From Asanoa sp. WMMD1127 (lineage in GTDB: Bacteria; Actinomycetota; Actinomycetes; Mycobacteriales; Micromonosporaceae), in NCBI RefSeq assembly GCF_029626225.1, contig NZ_JARUBP010000001.1, positions 5,394,001-5,458,000 of the forward strand: a DNA stretch of 64,000 nt. The letters run 5' to 3'. This document shows, in pieces, positions 48,135 through 55,300 of this stretch. The notes below the pieces were generated by a model. The model saw only the letters and a program-made list of their open reading frames with translations. It did not search any database and was not told where the DNA came from. Positions within the stretch are counted from its first letter, which is position 1; each line of letters begins with the position of its first letter. The position numbers and the translations under genes were made by a program.

Positions 48135-48842
48135 CTACCCGGGACGGACCGCGGGCCGGCTGTGCCAGGTGGCGGTCACGACGGCGTGGAAGTCGAGCGA
48201 CTCATAGAGCGGACGGCCGACGTCCGTCGCCATGAGAGTGAAGTCCCGGCCCGCGTGCGCGCCGATGGCCGCGGCCATGATCGCTCGGGCCATACCGCGG
48301 TGGCGATGCTCGGGCGAGGTCACCAGCCAGTAGAGACCGACCGCGGCGCCATCGTCGAACGTGTAGCCCGCCGCCGCGGGCCGGCCCTCGTGGTCGGCGA
48401 GCCAGACGCGCCAGCCGGGCACGGTCAGCACGCGGGGCGGCAGCGCGTGCGTGCGGACCAGCGGACGGTACAGCGACAGCGGAAACCCCTCGACGATGAG
48501 CCGCTCCGCCACGGCGAGTTCATCCTCGTCGGTGACCTGCCGCACGCGTACGCCGGTCGTGGGCGGGGTCGGCGCGGTCGCGGGCCGGACCATCACCGGC
48601 ATCCGCAGCATCCGGGCGCCGACGTCGGACGCGGCGCCGAACACGTCCTCCACCACGACGCCCTTGTCGGCGGGCGCACCGTCCAGCAGCGTGGTCAGCA
48701 CGTGGGTGGGGGCTGGCCGCTTCAGGAGGATCCTGGTGACCGTGGGCAGCTCGGCCCGCACGTGGTCGGCGCCGTTCGTTGCCTCGGGTTGGAGCGCGCA
48801 CCACATCGCCGAGGCGTTCCTGAGGTAGACGACGACCGACAC
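48135..48842 (-). CDS. GNAT-family N-acetyltransferase
   Basis: A 235-residue acetyltransferase. The GNAT core is in the C-terminal half: VTDEDELAVAERLIVEG, then the acetyl-CoA loop SPEHRHRGMARAIMAAA and ATDVGRPLYESLDFHAV with the family tyrosine. The N-terminal 100 residues form a divergent half. GTG 48842 is chosen because TAAGAT lies seven bases upstream, a leaderless-type promoter. The longer frame to 48902 is less likely. The substrate is unknown. It converges on katG and shares the terminator. Confidence 0.82.
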   Translation of the reverse strand: MSVVVYLRNASAMWCALQPEATNGADHVRAELPTVTRILLKRPAPTHVLTTLLDGAPADKGVVVEDVFGAASDVGARMLRMPVMVRPATAPTPPTTGVRVRQVTDEDELAVAERLIVEGFPLSLYRPLVRTHALPPRVLTVPGWRVWLADHEGRPAAAGYTFDDGAAVGLYWLVTSPEHRHRGMARAIMAAAIGAHAGRDFTLMATDVGRPLYESLDFHAVVTATWHSRPAVRPG

Positions 48843-48849
48843 CCCGGCG

Positions 48850-48855
48850 ATCTTA
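48850..48855 (-). promoter_or_regulatory. -10 box of a leaderless-type promoter for the acetyltransferase
   Basis: Minus-strand TAAGAT lies seven bases before GTG 48842 without a ribosome binding site between. It is the closest match to the TANNNT consensus among the leaderless-type starts in this window. Confidence 0.45.
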
Positions 48856-48929
48856 GCGCTGTTACACGCGACTTCAGGCGCCGGTCGAACCGGTGGGCCC
48901 ACCGCGCGGCGCGGTGGGCCCGTCGTCCG

Positions 48930-49463
48930 TCAGACGAGCGCGTCCTGGCGGCGTTGCTCGGCCACCTGGGCGGCGAACCGGTCCAGGTCGGCCTGGCTGA
49001 CGGCGACCTTGCCGAAGGTCCGCACGGCCTGGTAATAGGTCCAGGCGAGGCCGTCACAGATCGGCTTCCAGCCGGAGCTGTAGGTGGCGCACACCCGCTT
49101 GAGGTCCTCGTAGAACGCACTGTCCAAACGCGACTTGTTGGCGCTGAACCGGCCCATCGCCTTGTAGTTGCGGTAGCCGAAGTCGTGCCGGTAGCAGGAG
49201 AGCTCGAACGTGAACCCGAACGGGTTGTCGGGGCTCGTCGAGCAGTAGTCGGTGGACCAGTCGAAGTTGTAGGCCTGCCAGGGGCCACGGTTGACCCGGG
49301 CCGCGTTCCACGAGTTGTAGCTGGCGGCGCTGGTCTGGGTGAAGCTCGACAGCACGGCGAGCTTCTCGGTGGTGGTGACGGCGGCGGCGGGCGAGGCGAG
49401 GCCGAGCGTGATGAGCAGGGCCAGGCCGGTGGCGGAGAGCAGGGACAGCAACCTACGAGGCAT
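48930..49463 (-). CDS. Secreted prokaryotic phospholipase A2
   Basis: A 177-residue exported protein. A Sec signal (RRLLSLLSATGLALLITLGL, cleavage near PAAA at 28) precedes a compact domain with the phospholipase A2 catalytic pair His93-Asp94 in SCYRHDFGYRN and four cysteines (74, 90, 125, 136) that can form two disulphides. Streptomyces secreted PLA2 has the same size and motif. ATG 49463 has GGAGGT upstream. It would hydrolyse the sn-2 ester of extracellular phospholipids. The AT-rich region at 49555-49578 is the probable promoter. Confidence 0.88.
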   Translation of the reverse strand: MPRRLLSLLSATGLALLITLGLASPAAAVTTTEKLAVLSSFTQTSAASYNSWNAARVNRGPWQAYNFDWSTDYCSTSPDNPFGFTFELSCYRHDFGYRNYKAMGRFSANKSRLDSAFYEDLKRVCATYSSGWKPICDGLAWTYYQAVRTFGKVAVSQADLDRFAAQVAEQRRQDALV

Positions 49464-49554
49464 GGGGTGGTTACCTCCGGGCAAGGCGCGGCGGGCCGCG
49501 GGGCGACACCTCGGCGGTGACCGAGGTGATCCACCCATGGTGGAACGCCACCGT

Positions 49555-49578
49555 GAGAAATGTAAATACATGAATGTA
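49555..49578 (-). promoter_or_regulatory. AT-rich promoter region with a small palindrome upstream of the phospholipase gene
   Basis: A short AT-rich island stands out in GC-rich DNA. It contains TACATGAATGTA (49567-49578), an inverted repeat of TACAT with a two-base centre, and minus-strand TATTTA that could be a -10. It lies about 100 bases upstream of the phospholipase start, which leaves a fairly long leader. Confidence 0.35.
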
Positions 49579-49655
49579 AGCCGCGAGGACTCGTATGCGG
49601 CCGAGCACGCCCTCGGCGCGGGTTGGGCGGTGCGGGAGGCGCTCGGCGGCTGACG

Positions 49656-50375
49656 TCAGTGGCGGATGGCGCCCCGGGCGATCAGCTCGACGGTCAGCAC
49701 CGCGGCGATCGTTTCCACGGCCAGCAGGCCGACGAGGACCAGCAGTTGTGCGGCGCCGGCCTCGACGGGGCTCGCGCCGCCGAGAAGCACGCCGACGAAC
49801 GCGCCAGGGAGAGTGACCAGGCCGACCGTGCGGGTCTGGTCCAGGGCGGGCACCAAGGCTTCGGCCGCGCTCGGGCGGCACAGCTCCAGCGCCGCGTCGC
49901 GGTCGGTGAAGCCGAGCGCGAGGGCGGCTTCGAGCTCACCGCGGCGCGTACGCAATGTCTCCAGGGCCCGCCGACCCGCCAGCGACGTCGCGGTCATCGC
50001 GCCGCCGATCAGGATGCCGGCGATGGGTACCACGGCGATCGGCGTGCGCGGGACCGTGCCGGTGACCAGGATCAGGGCCAGGACGGGTGCCGTGCCGGCG
50101 AGGATCGGCACGGCGACGGTGGGGGAGCGGCGGCCCAGCCGGCCGCCGGAGGTGAACGCCGCGATGGTCAGCATCGAGGCCACGAACACGGCAGTCAGGC
50201 CCCACGACCGCAGCACGGCAACGATCAGCAGGGAGATCGCCGCGAGCTGGACGACCGCGCGGAGGCTCGCCACGACCACGGACCGTGACACGTGCAGGCG
50301 GGCGAGCGCCGCGACGAGGGCGGCCACGCCGATCAGGGTGGCCAGCACGAACGCGTACGCGACCGAGGGTGTCAC
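49656..50375 (-). CDS. fetB: FetB-like ABC transporter permease (UPF0014)
   Basis: A 239-residue integral membrane protein of the FetB/YbbM family with about six hydrophobic segments. Family sequences are SLRAVVQLAAISLLI, TATSLAGRRALETLRTRRGE and ALVPALDQTRTVGLVTLPGA. E. coli FetB acts with the ATPase FetA in iron homeostasis; no FetA gene is next to this one. GTG 50375 is used because minus-strand TATTCC lies six bases upstream, though GTG 50378 and TTG 50408 are possible. It diverges from the DUF4395 gene across about 60 bases. Confidence 0.85.
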   Translation of the reverse strand: MTPSVAYAFVLATLIGVAALVAALARLHVSRSVVVASLRAVVQLAAISLLIVAVLRSWGLTAVFVASMLTIAAFTSGGRLGRRSPTVAVPILAGTAPVLALILVTGTVPRTPIAVVPIAGILIGGAMTATSLAGRRALETLRTRRGELEAALALGFTDRDAALELCRPSAAEALVPALDQTRTVGLVTLPGAFVGVLLGGASPVEAGAAQLLVLVGLLAVETIAAVLTVELIARGAIRH

Positions 50376-50381
50376 CACCCG

Positions 50382-50429
50382 GGAATACAACCACGGTCTT
50401 GTCGACAATCCCTATCGGGCGAGTAGGCT
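50382..50429 (+). promoter_or_regulatory. Compact divergent promoters for fetB-like and DUF4395 genes
   Basis: Minus-strand TATTCC (50382-50387) lies six bases before GTG 50375, and plus-strand TAGGCT (50424-50429) lies six bases before GTG 50436. The perfect palindrome TTGTCGACAA (50399-50408) lies between, offering a TTGTCG -35-like element in both directions (spacers about 15 and 19). It could also be an operator. Confidence 0.4.
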
Positions 50430-50435
50430 GGCGGC

Positions 50436-50936
50436 GTGTGGCGCGACCTGTTCAGTTTTCCCAACCCGGTCAACGAGGTCTCCGCGCGGCTCGTCGCCGG
50501 CGGGGTCGTCCTCATGGCCGTCGCGACGCTCGTCTTCGACCTGCGCTGGCTGACGGTCGTCATCGCCTACGGCTTCCTCGCCCGCGTCGCTACCGGACCG
50601 ACCCTCTCGCCGCTCGGCCAGCTGGTCACCCGGGTCGTCACGCCCCGGCTGCCGGTCGCGGCCAAGCCGGTGCCGGGCCCGCCCAAGCGGTTCGCCCAGG
50701 GCATCGGCGCGGTCCTCACCACCACGGCCGCGGTGCTGTGGGTCGGGTTCGGCCTGGCCACCGCGGGCAAGATCCTGATCGGCCTGGTCGTCGTGGCGGC
50801 GACGCTCGAGTCCGTGTTCGCGTTCTGCGTCGGCTGCGCCATCTTCGCCGCGCTGATGCGCGCCAACCTGGTGCCCGACTCGGTCTGCACGGAGTGCGCC
50901 GACATCACACTGCGCCAACGCGCCGCCGTGCCCTGA
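50436..50936 (+). CDS. DUF4395 membrane protein with two CxxC motifs
   Basis: A 166-residue membrane protein of the DUF4395 family. It starts with FSFPNPVNEVSARLVAG, contains four hydrophobic segments, and has RFAQGIG in the middle. Two CxxC pairs are visible: Cys131/Cys134 in FAFCVGCAIF and Cys151/Cys154 in VCTECADI. DUF4395 genes often lie near thioredoxin- or rhodanese-type genes, which suggests redox or sulphur chemistry at the membrane, but its function is not established. The GTG start has a leaderless-type -10. A 21-base tandem duplication starts at its stop codon. Confidence 0.82.
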   Translation: MWRDLFSFPNPVNEVSARLVAGGVVLMAVATLVFDLRWLTVVIAYGFLARVATGPTLSPLGQLVTRVVTPRLPVAAKPVPGPPKRFAQGIGAVLTTTAAVLWVGFGLATAGKILIGLVVVAATLESVFAFCVGCAIFAALMRANLVPDSVCTECADITLRQRAAVP

Positions 50937-50975
50937 GCGCCGCGCCGCGGGCCTTGAGCGCCGCGCCGCGGGCCT
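50934..50975 (+). repeat. Two tandem copies of a 21-base unit after the DUF4395 gene
   Basis: The unit TGAGCGCCGCGCCGCGGGCC plus T occurs twice without change (50934-50954 and 50955-50975), followed by a partial third copy TGAACGCCG. The first copy begins with the TGA stop of the DUF4395 gene. The unit is GC-rich and partly self-complementary. It may be a simple slippage duplication. Confidence 0.75.
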
Positions 50976-51004
50976 TGAACGCCGAGATGCGTCGAGCGCC
51001 GCCG

Positions 51005-52117
51005 TCAAGTCGACGACCGGCGGCGGCCCAGGTGACCGTGTTCCACGAGAGTGGCGAGGGTGTCCATGATGACGCGGGCGCCTAGCTGGGACGTGCCGTC
51101 GGCCACGTCGTACGGCGGCGCGATCTCGACGACGTCCATGCCGATCAGGCCCTCCCGGGCGACGGTGCGCACGGCCCGCAGCGCCTCCCGTGGCGTCATG
51201 CCGCCGGGCTCGGGTGTGCCGGTGCCGGGCGCGTACCCGGGGTCGATGACGTCGATGTCGAACGACAGGTAGACGGCGTCGGCGTCCTGCCACGCGATCT
51301 CCAGCGCGATCTCCATCGCGCGGTCGATGCCGAGCTCGTCGACGTCGAACATGCTGATGACCGTCGTGTCGATGTCGTCGGCGACGTGTACGCCCGAGTG
51401 GTTGCCGATCCAGCCGCCGATGCCGATCTGCACCAGGTTGGCCGGTGGGACGTTCGGCAGCCGCGTCGCGTGGGACCAGTGCGTGGTGTGCATCCGCTCG
51501 TCCATTGTGGTCACCGCCGTGTCGATGTGACGGTCGAAGTGGATGATGCCGAGGCGACCGTCGACGTGGGCGGCCAGCGCCGTGGCGTCCGGGAGGCCGA
51601 TGCTGTGGTCGCCGCCGACGATGACCGGGAACGCGCCGGCGTCGAGGATGTGTCGCACGCCGAGCTCGACCTGGTTGAAGGTCTTCTCGATGTTCGACGG
51701 GATGACGAAGATGTCACCGGCGTCGCCGATGCTGATCTCCTCGAGCAGATCCATGCCCAGATCGGGGCTGTAGGAGTCGTAGAGCGCCGAGATGCGCCGC
51801 ACCGCCTGCGGACCGAACCGGGCGCCGCTGCGATAGGTGGTGCCCATGTCGAACGGCGCGCCCACAAACGCCACGTCGTAGCCCCCGATGTCACGCACGT
51901 TCTCTACGTACGGCGATTTCAGGAAGGTGTTGATGCCGGCGAACATCGGATCCAGCGAGCGGGAGAACAGCGAGATGTCGCGGTCGTTGATCGACGGGGC
52001 GGCCGGCAGGCCCAGGTCGAGGCTGCGGTCGATGAGCTCGCGCCGCTTGGTCTCCGGCACGTCACGCAACCGGCGGCGGGCCCGCATTCCGGACAGGTTC
52101 TCGCGGTCGGCGGTCAT
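51005..52117 (-). CDS. Ureohydrolase (agmatinase/arginase family), candidate guanidine hydrolase
   Basis: A 370-residue metal-dependent ureohydrolase. Metal ligands are His171 (GGDHS), Asp195, His197 and Asp199 (HFDRHIDT), and Asp287 and Asp289 (SFDIDVIDPGYAP). In arginases and agmatinases the second motif is DAHxD; here Ala is replaced by Arg196. DRHxDT followed by DERMHTT and an N-terminal extension of about 80 residues resembles, from memory, the nickel-dependent guanidine hydrolase GdmH. I therefore rate guanidine or a small guanidino acid above agmatine as substrate. No hypAB-type chaperone gene is nearby. GGAGGT precedes ATG 52117. Confidence 0.85.
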   Translation of the reverse strand: MTADRENLSGMRARRRLRDVPETKRRELIDRSLDLGLPAAPSINDRDISLFSRSLDPMFAGINTFLKSPYVENVRDIGGYDVAFVGAPFDMGTTYRSGARFGPQAVRRISALYDSYSPDLGMDLLEEISIGDAGDIFVIPSNIEKTFNQVELGVRHILDAGAFPVIVGGDHSIGLPDATALAAHVDGRLGIIHFDRHIDTAVTTMDERMHTTHWSHATRLPNVPPANLVQIGIGGWIGNHSGVHVADDIDTTVISMFDVDELGIDRAMEIALEIAWQDADAVYLSFDIDVIDPGYAPGTGTPEPGGMTPREALRAVRTVAREGLIGMDVVEIAPPYDVADGTSQLGARVIMDTLATLVEHGHLGRRRSST

Positions 52118-52229
52118 CGGGACACCTCCATGGCTCGTCGCCCCGGCAGTGTCGTCCGCGCTCCAGCCTAGCGACCGGCCGGCGGGCACACGGCGGAATC
52201 GGCGATTGCGGCGGCGCCCCTCGGCGGCC

Positions 52230-52235
52230 TAGGTT
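52230..52235 (+). promoter_or_regulatory. -10 box of a leaderless-type promoter for the pentapeptide-like gene
   Basis: TAGGTT lies seven bases before GTG 52243, with no ribosome binding site between. This supports GTG 52243 as the start. Confidence 0.4.
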
Positions 52236-52242
52236 CATCGAC

Positions 52243-53118
52243 GTGCCTCGCCGGGATGTGGTCGACCGCTGGTGCACCAACGACGGCTCGGCGCTGGCCC
52301 GCGAGATCCTGCGGCGGCTGGCCGGCGGCGGCCCACTGCACGACCTCGGACTGCCCGTCGTCGACGGCCTGCTCGACCTTCGCGGCCTGCCGGCCGGCGG
52401 CCTCGACGCGACCGGCGGCGAGGTCGTCGACGCTGACCTGCGCCACTGCTCGCTGTCCCACGCGCACGTGGCGGGCGTCAGCTGGCGGGGGTGCCGCTTC
52501 GACGGCGCCGACCTGTCCCGGGCCGTCCTCACCGGCGGCGGCCTGACGAACTCCAGCCTGCGGCGCGCCGACCTGCGCGAGGCCCTGGTCGTCGACTCGG
52601 TGTGGAACGCGGTCGAACTGACCGGCGCGAGAACCCGTTATCTGCACGCCGAACGGACCACGTTCACCGGCACCGCGTTCCCGGGGCTGGCCAAGGTCGA
52701 GTTCACCGGCTGCGCCTTCGACGCGTGCCGGTTCACGGGTCCGCTGCACGACGTGCGGTTCCTCGGCCGGGTCGACCCCGGCCTGCTGCGCGACGTCACG
52801 TTCGAGTCGAGCGACGTGCGGTGGGCCGAGTTCGACGGCGTCGAGTTCGACCGCGTGACGTTTCCGGACGACGGCGCGCTGATCGTCGTACCCGCCGGGT
52901 TCCGGGCCGTCGCCGAACGCGCCGGCATGCTGTCGCTGGAGCGCCGCGACGAGGTCGGGAAGGCCTTCCGCAGCCTGCTTTCCCGAGAGTCGCTGCGCCC
53001 CGGCCTGTCCGCGACCGCCGGTTGGGCCATCGCCCGCCACGACCTGGTCGACGGCGACCCGCACGGCGAGGAGCTGGCCGACTTCGCCGCGCGGATGCTC
53101 GCCCAGGCGCAACGCTGA
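52243..53118 (+). CDS. Pentapeptide-repeat-like protein
   Basis: A 291-residue soluble protein. The central part contains degenerate pentapeptide-type repeats with A-D/N-L/F spacing: GCRFDGADLSRAVLTGG, NSSLRRADLREALV and, more loosely, CAFDACRFTG and DVRWAEFDGVEFDRV. These should form a right-handed beta helix. The N-terminal 40 residues and the C-terminal 80 (AERAGMLSLERRDEVGKAFR and after) are non-repetitive and probably helical. Some such proteins mimic DNA and protect gyrase, but most have unknown roles and nothing here points to a specific one. Confidence 0.7.
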   Translation: MPRRDVVDRWCTNDGSALAREILRRLAGGGPLHDLGLPVVDGLLDLRGLPAGGLDATGGEVVDADLRHCSLSHAHVAGVSWRGCRFDGADLSRAVLTGGGLTNSSLRRADLREALVVDSVWNAVELTGARTRYLHAERTTFTGTAFPGLAKVEFTGCAFDACRFTGPLHDVRFLGRVDPGLLRDVTFESSDVRWAEFDGVEFDRVTFPDDGALIVVPAGFRAVAERAGMLSLERRDEVGKAFRSLLSRESLRPGLSATAGWAIARHDLVDGDPHGEELADFAARMLAQAQR

Positions 53119-53175
53119 CGCGTCAGGAGACCGCGAGCTCGCCGAGCAACGACGGGAACTTGGCGGTAATGAAGA

Positions 53176-53751
53176 TCATCCGACTGCTTCTCTGGCGGCT
53201 GCCTCGATCCTCGCACAGTGCGCTTCGCGGGCCGCGGCGTCGACCACGTGCGCGTACGCGGGCGTCACCCCCGTCCGCCCGTCGAGCTGCTCGCGCAGGA
53301 TGTCGGCGTGCCCGGCGTGCCGGCTGGTCTCGTTGAGCACGTGCACCATGACGTTGAACAGCTTGACGTCGGGCCGCGGCCACCAGGGCACGTGTCCGGG
53401 CGCGTCGACGGGCAGGGCGTCGATGGTCGCGTCGGTGTGCGCGCCCACGGCCGCGTAGAGCGCCAGGATCCCGGCCCGCGTCTCGTGCGCGGCGACCCAG
53501 TGCTCGTCCTGCCACGCGCCCGGGTCGTTCCACAGCGGCACCGGTCCGGGGAACGGCCGACCGAAGACCTCGCCGAGATAGCGGGCGTCCGCGTACGCCT
53601 TGTGCTTGACCAGACCCAGCAGGTTGGTGCCGGTCACCGTCAACGGGCGGCGGACGTCGTAGTCGGACAGGCCGTCGAGCTTCCAGACCAGCGCCTCGCG
53701 CAGGGTACGCAGCTCGTGGTGCAGATAGTCTTTCGCGAACTCGTCGAACAT
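53176..53751 (-). CDS. DinB-family protein
   Basis: A 191-residue DinB/YfiT-like four-helix bundle protein. Candidate metal-binding histidines lie in the typical places: LGLVKHKAYADARYLGE in helix 2 and VMVHVLNETSRHAGHADILR in helix 4, the latter with the HxxxH-like pattern of this fold. The tail (AAAREAHCARIEAAAREA) is charged and helical. Members include mycothiol-dependent enzymes in actinobacteria, so thiol-transfer or detoxification is plausible. ATG 53751 is chosen over TTG 53778. Confidence 0.85.
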   Translation of the reverse strand: MFDEFAKDYLHHELRTLREALVWKLDGLSDYDVRRPLTVTGTNLLGLVKHKAYADARYLGEVFGRPFPGPVPLWNDPGAWQDEHWVAAHETRAGILALYAAVGAHTDATIDALPVDAPGHVPWWPRPDVKLFNVMVHVLNETSRHAGHADILREQLDGRTGVTPAYAHVVDAAAREAHCARIEAAAREAVG

Positions 53752-53879
53752 GGCTGGCAGCTTTCCAGACCGGGTCAACCCGTCGCTTGACAGTCGCCCC
53801 CGAGTAGTTCAGATTCGTCCAGTGCGGGAAGGGTAACGAGCTGGCGTGGGTCCAGGCTCAGCTCGGTGACATTCGGGCC

Positions 53880-54650
53880 GTGCGGTCGCTGCACGGCGGC
53901 GAGAGTCCATGGTGGATCGTCGGGCCCCGCTTCGCCGTCGTCCTCCGGTCGCCGAGCAGCCGGATCACGCCGGAGCAGGTCGCGACGAACGCGGCGGCGC
54001 TCACCGTCGCCGAGGCGCACGGGCTGCCGGCCCCCCGCCTGCTCGCGGCCGAGCTCGACGACGGCGCACCGCGTACGCTCGAAACGGTGCTGCCCGGCAC
54101 CAGCACCTGGCCCACCGCGCCCTCCACCGCGCTGTTCCTGGCCGCCGGCGCCGCGATCGCCCAGGTGCACGCCGTCGCGCTCGACCCGCGGCCGCACCTC
54201 CCGATGCGGCCACGCCCGATCGCGGTCGACGACTTCGCCCGCGACCGCCGCCTCGGACTGATGCCCACCACCCCGCTGCTGGAGCGCGCTGACGAGGTGG
54301 TCCAGCGGATGGCGGCCCCGGCGGCGCCGAAAGGCTTCGTGCACGGCGATGTGTGGCCCGGCAACACGTTGCGCATGGGCATCCGCGTGCGCGCCCTCAT
54401 CGACTGGAAGACCGCCGGCGTCGGCAACGCGGGCGTGGACCTGGGCGAGCTGCGGAAGCAGGTCGCCATCCTGTACGACGACGACGCGCCCCGACACGTC
54501 CTCGCCGGCTGGGAACGGGCGAGCGGCCGGCGGGCCGACGACCTCGCCTACTGGGACGCGGTGGCCGCCCTCAACACCCCCGACTCCTGGAGCCCGCACG
54601 TCACCCGCCGCCGCGACGACTTCCTCCGCGCCGCGTTGGCCGACCTCTAA
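53880..54650 (+). CDS. Aminoglycoside phosphotransferase (APH)-family kinase-like protein
   Basis: A 256-residue APH/choline-kinase-fold protein. The catalytic loop is FVHGDVWPGNTL and the metal-binding segment LIDWKTAGVGNAGVDLGEL. The N-terminal lobe is short. GTG 53880 is the first usual start codon, but in-frame sequence upstream (ELAWVQAQLGDIRAVRSLHG) looks like a genuine APH N-terminus. CTG 53841 has GAAGGG seven bases before it and may be the true start. Substrates in this family range from antibiotics to cellular metabolites; resistance is not implied. Confidence 0.78.
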   Translation: MRSLHGGESPWWIVGPRFAVVLRSPSSRITPEQVATNAAALTVAEAHGLPAPRLLAAELDDGAPRTLETVLPGTSTWPTAPSTALFLAAGAAIAQVHAVALDPRPHLPMRPRPIAVDDFARDRRLGLMPTTPLLERADEVVQRMAAPAAPKGFVHGDVWPGNTLRMGIRVRALIDWKTAGVGNAGVDLGELRKQVAILYDDDAPRHVLAGWERASGRRADDLAYWDAVAALNTPDSWSPHVTRRRDDFLRAALADL

Positions 54651-55300
54651 CTCTCGCCGGGCCGCACCACGCCGTGCTCGTAGCACCAGATGATGACCTG
54701 CGCCCGGTCCCGCAGGTCGAGCTTCATCAGGATGCGCGCCACATGCGTCTTCACCGTGGCGTCACCGAGCTCCAGTCGCCGTCCGATCTCGACATTGGAC
54801 AGTCCGCGGGCCAGCAGCGGGAGCACCTCGCGCTCGCGCGGCGTCAGCCGGTCGAGCGCCGCCGGTGCGGCCGGCGCCGGCTGGCGGGTGAAGGCGGCGA
54901 TCACCCGGGTCGTCACCGCCGGGTCGAGCAGCGACGCGCCCCCCGCCACGACCCGGATCGCGTTGACCAGCTGCTCGGGCGGGGAGACCTTGAGGAGAAA
55001 GCCGCTCGCGCCGGCCCGCAGCGCGGCATACAGGTTCTCGTCGCTGTCGAAGGTGGTGAGCACGATGACCCGCGGCGGGTCCGGGATCGAGGCGAGCTTT
55101 GCCGCGGCCGTCACGCCGTCCATGCGCGGCATCGCGAGGTCCAGCAGCACCACGTCGGGAGCGGTGCGCCGGGCGACGGCCAGCGCGTCGACGCCGTCGC
55201 CCGCCTCGCCGACGACCACGATGTCGGGCTCGGTCTCCAGCACCATCCGCAGCCCGGCCCGGATCATCGCCTGGTCGTCGGCGATCGCCACGCGGATCAC
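54647..55300 (-). CDS. NarL/LuxR-type response regulator
   Basis: A 217-residue two-domain response regulator. The receiver starts RVAIADDQAMIRAGLRM and is phosphorylated at Asp54 (VVLLDLAMPRMDG); FLLKVSPPEQL holds the conserved lysine. The C-terminal LuxR domain is LTPREREVLPLLARGLSNVE followed by VKTHVARILMKL. GTG 55300 overlaps the stop of the histidine kinase gene (GTGA), so the pair is coupled. Its targets may include the divergent membrane protein gene at 56631, but this is inferred from position only. Confidence 0.93.
   Translation of the reverse strand: MIRVAIADDQAMIRAGLRMVLETEPDIVVVGEAGDGVDALAVARRTAPDVVLLDLAMPRMDGVTAAAKLASIPDPPRVIVLTTFDSDENLYAALRAGASGFLLKVSPPEQLVNAIRVVAGGASLLDPAVTTRVIAAFTRQPAPAAPAALDRLTPREREVLPLLARGLSNVEIGRRLELGDATVKTHVARILMKLDLRDRAQVIIWCYEHGVVRPGES

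Noticed and set aside
49570-49653. A 27-codon open frame (start NVSREDSYAAEHALG) in the gap between phospholipase and fetB-like genes
   Set aside because: Codon bias is compatible with coding, but there is no ribosome binding site, it lies in a promoter-like AT-rich island, and no homology can be recognised.
53880-54650. Antibiotic resistance gene
   Set aside because: The APH fold is shared with many metabolic kinases; nothing in the motifs or context points to a drug substrate.
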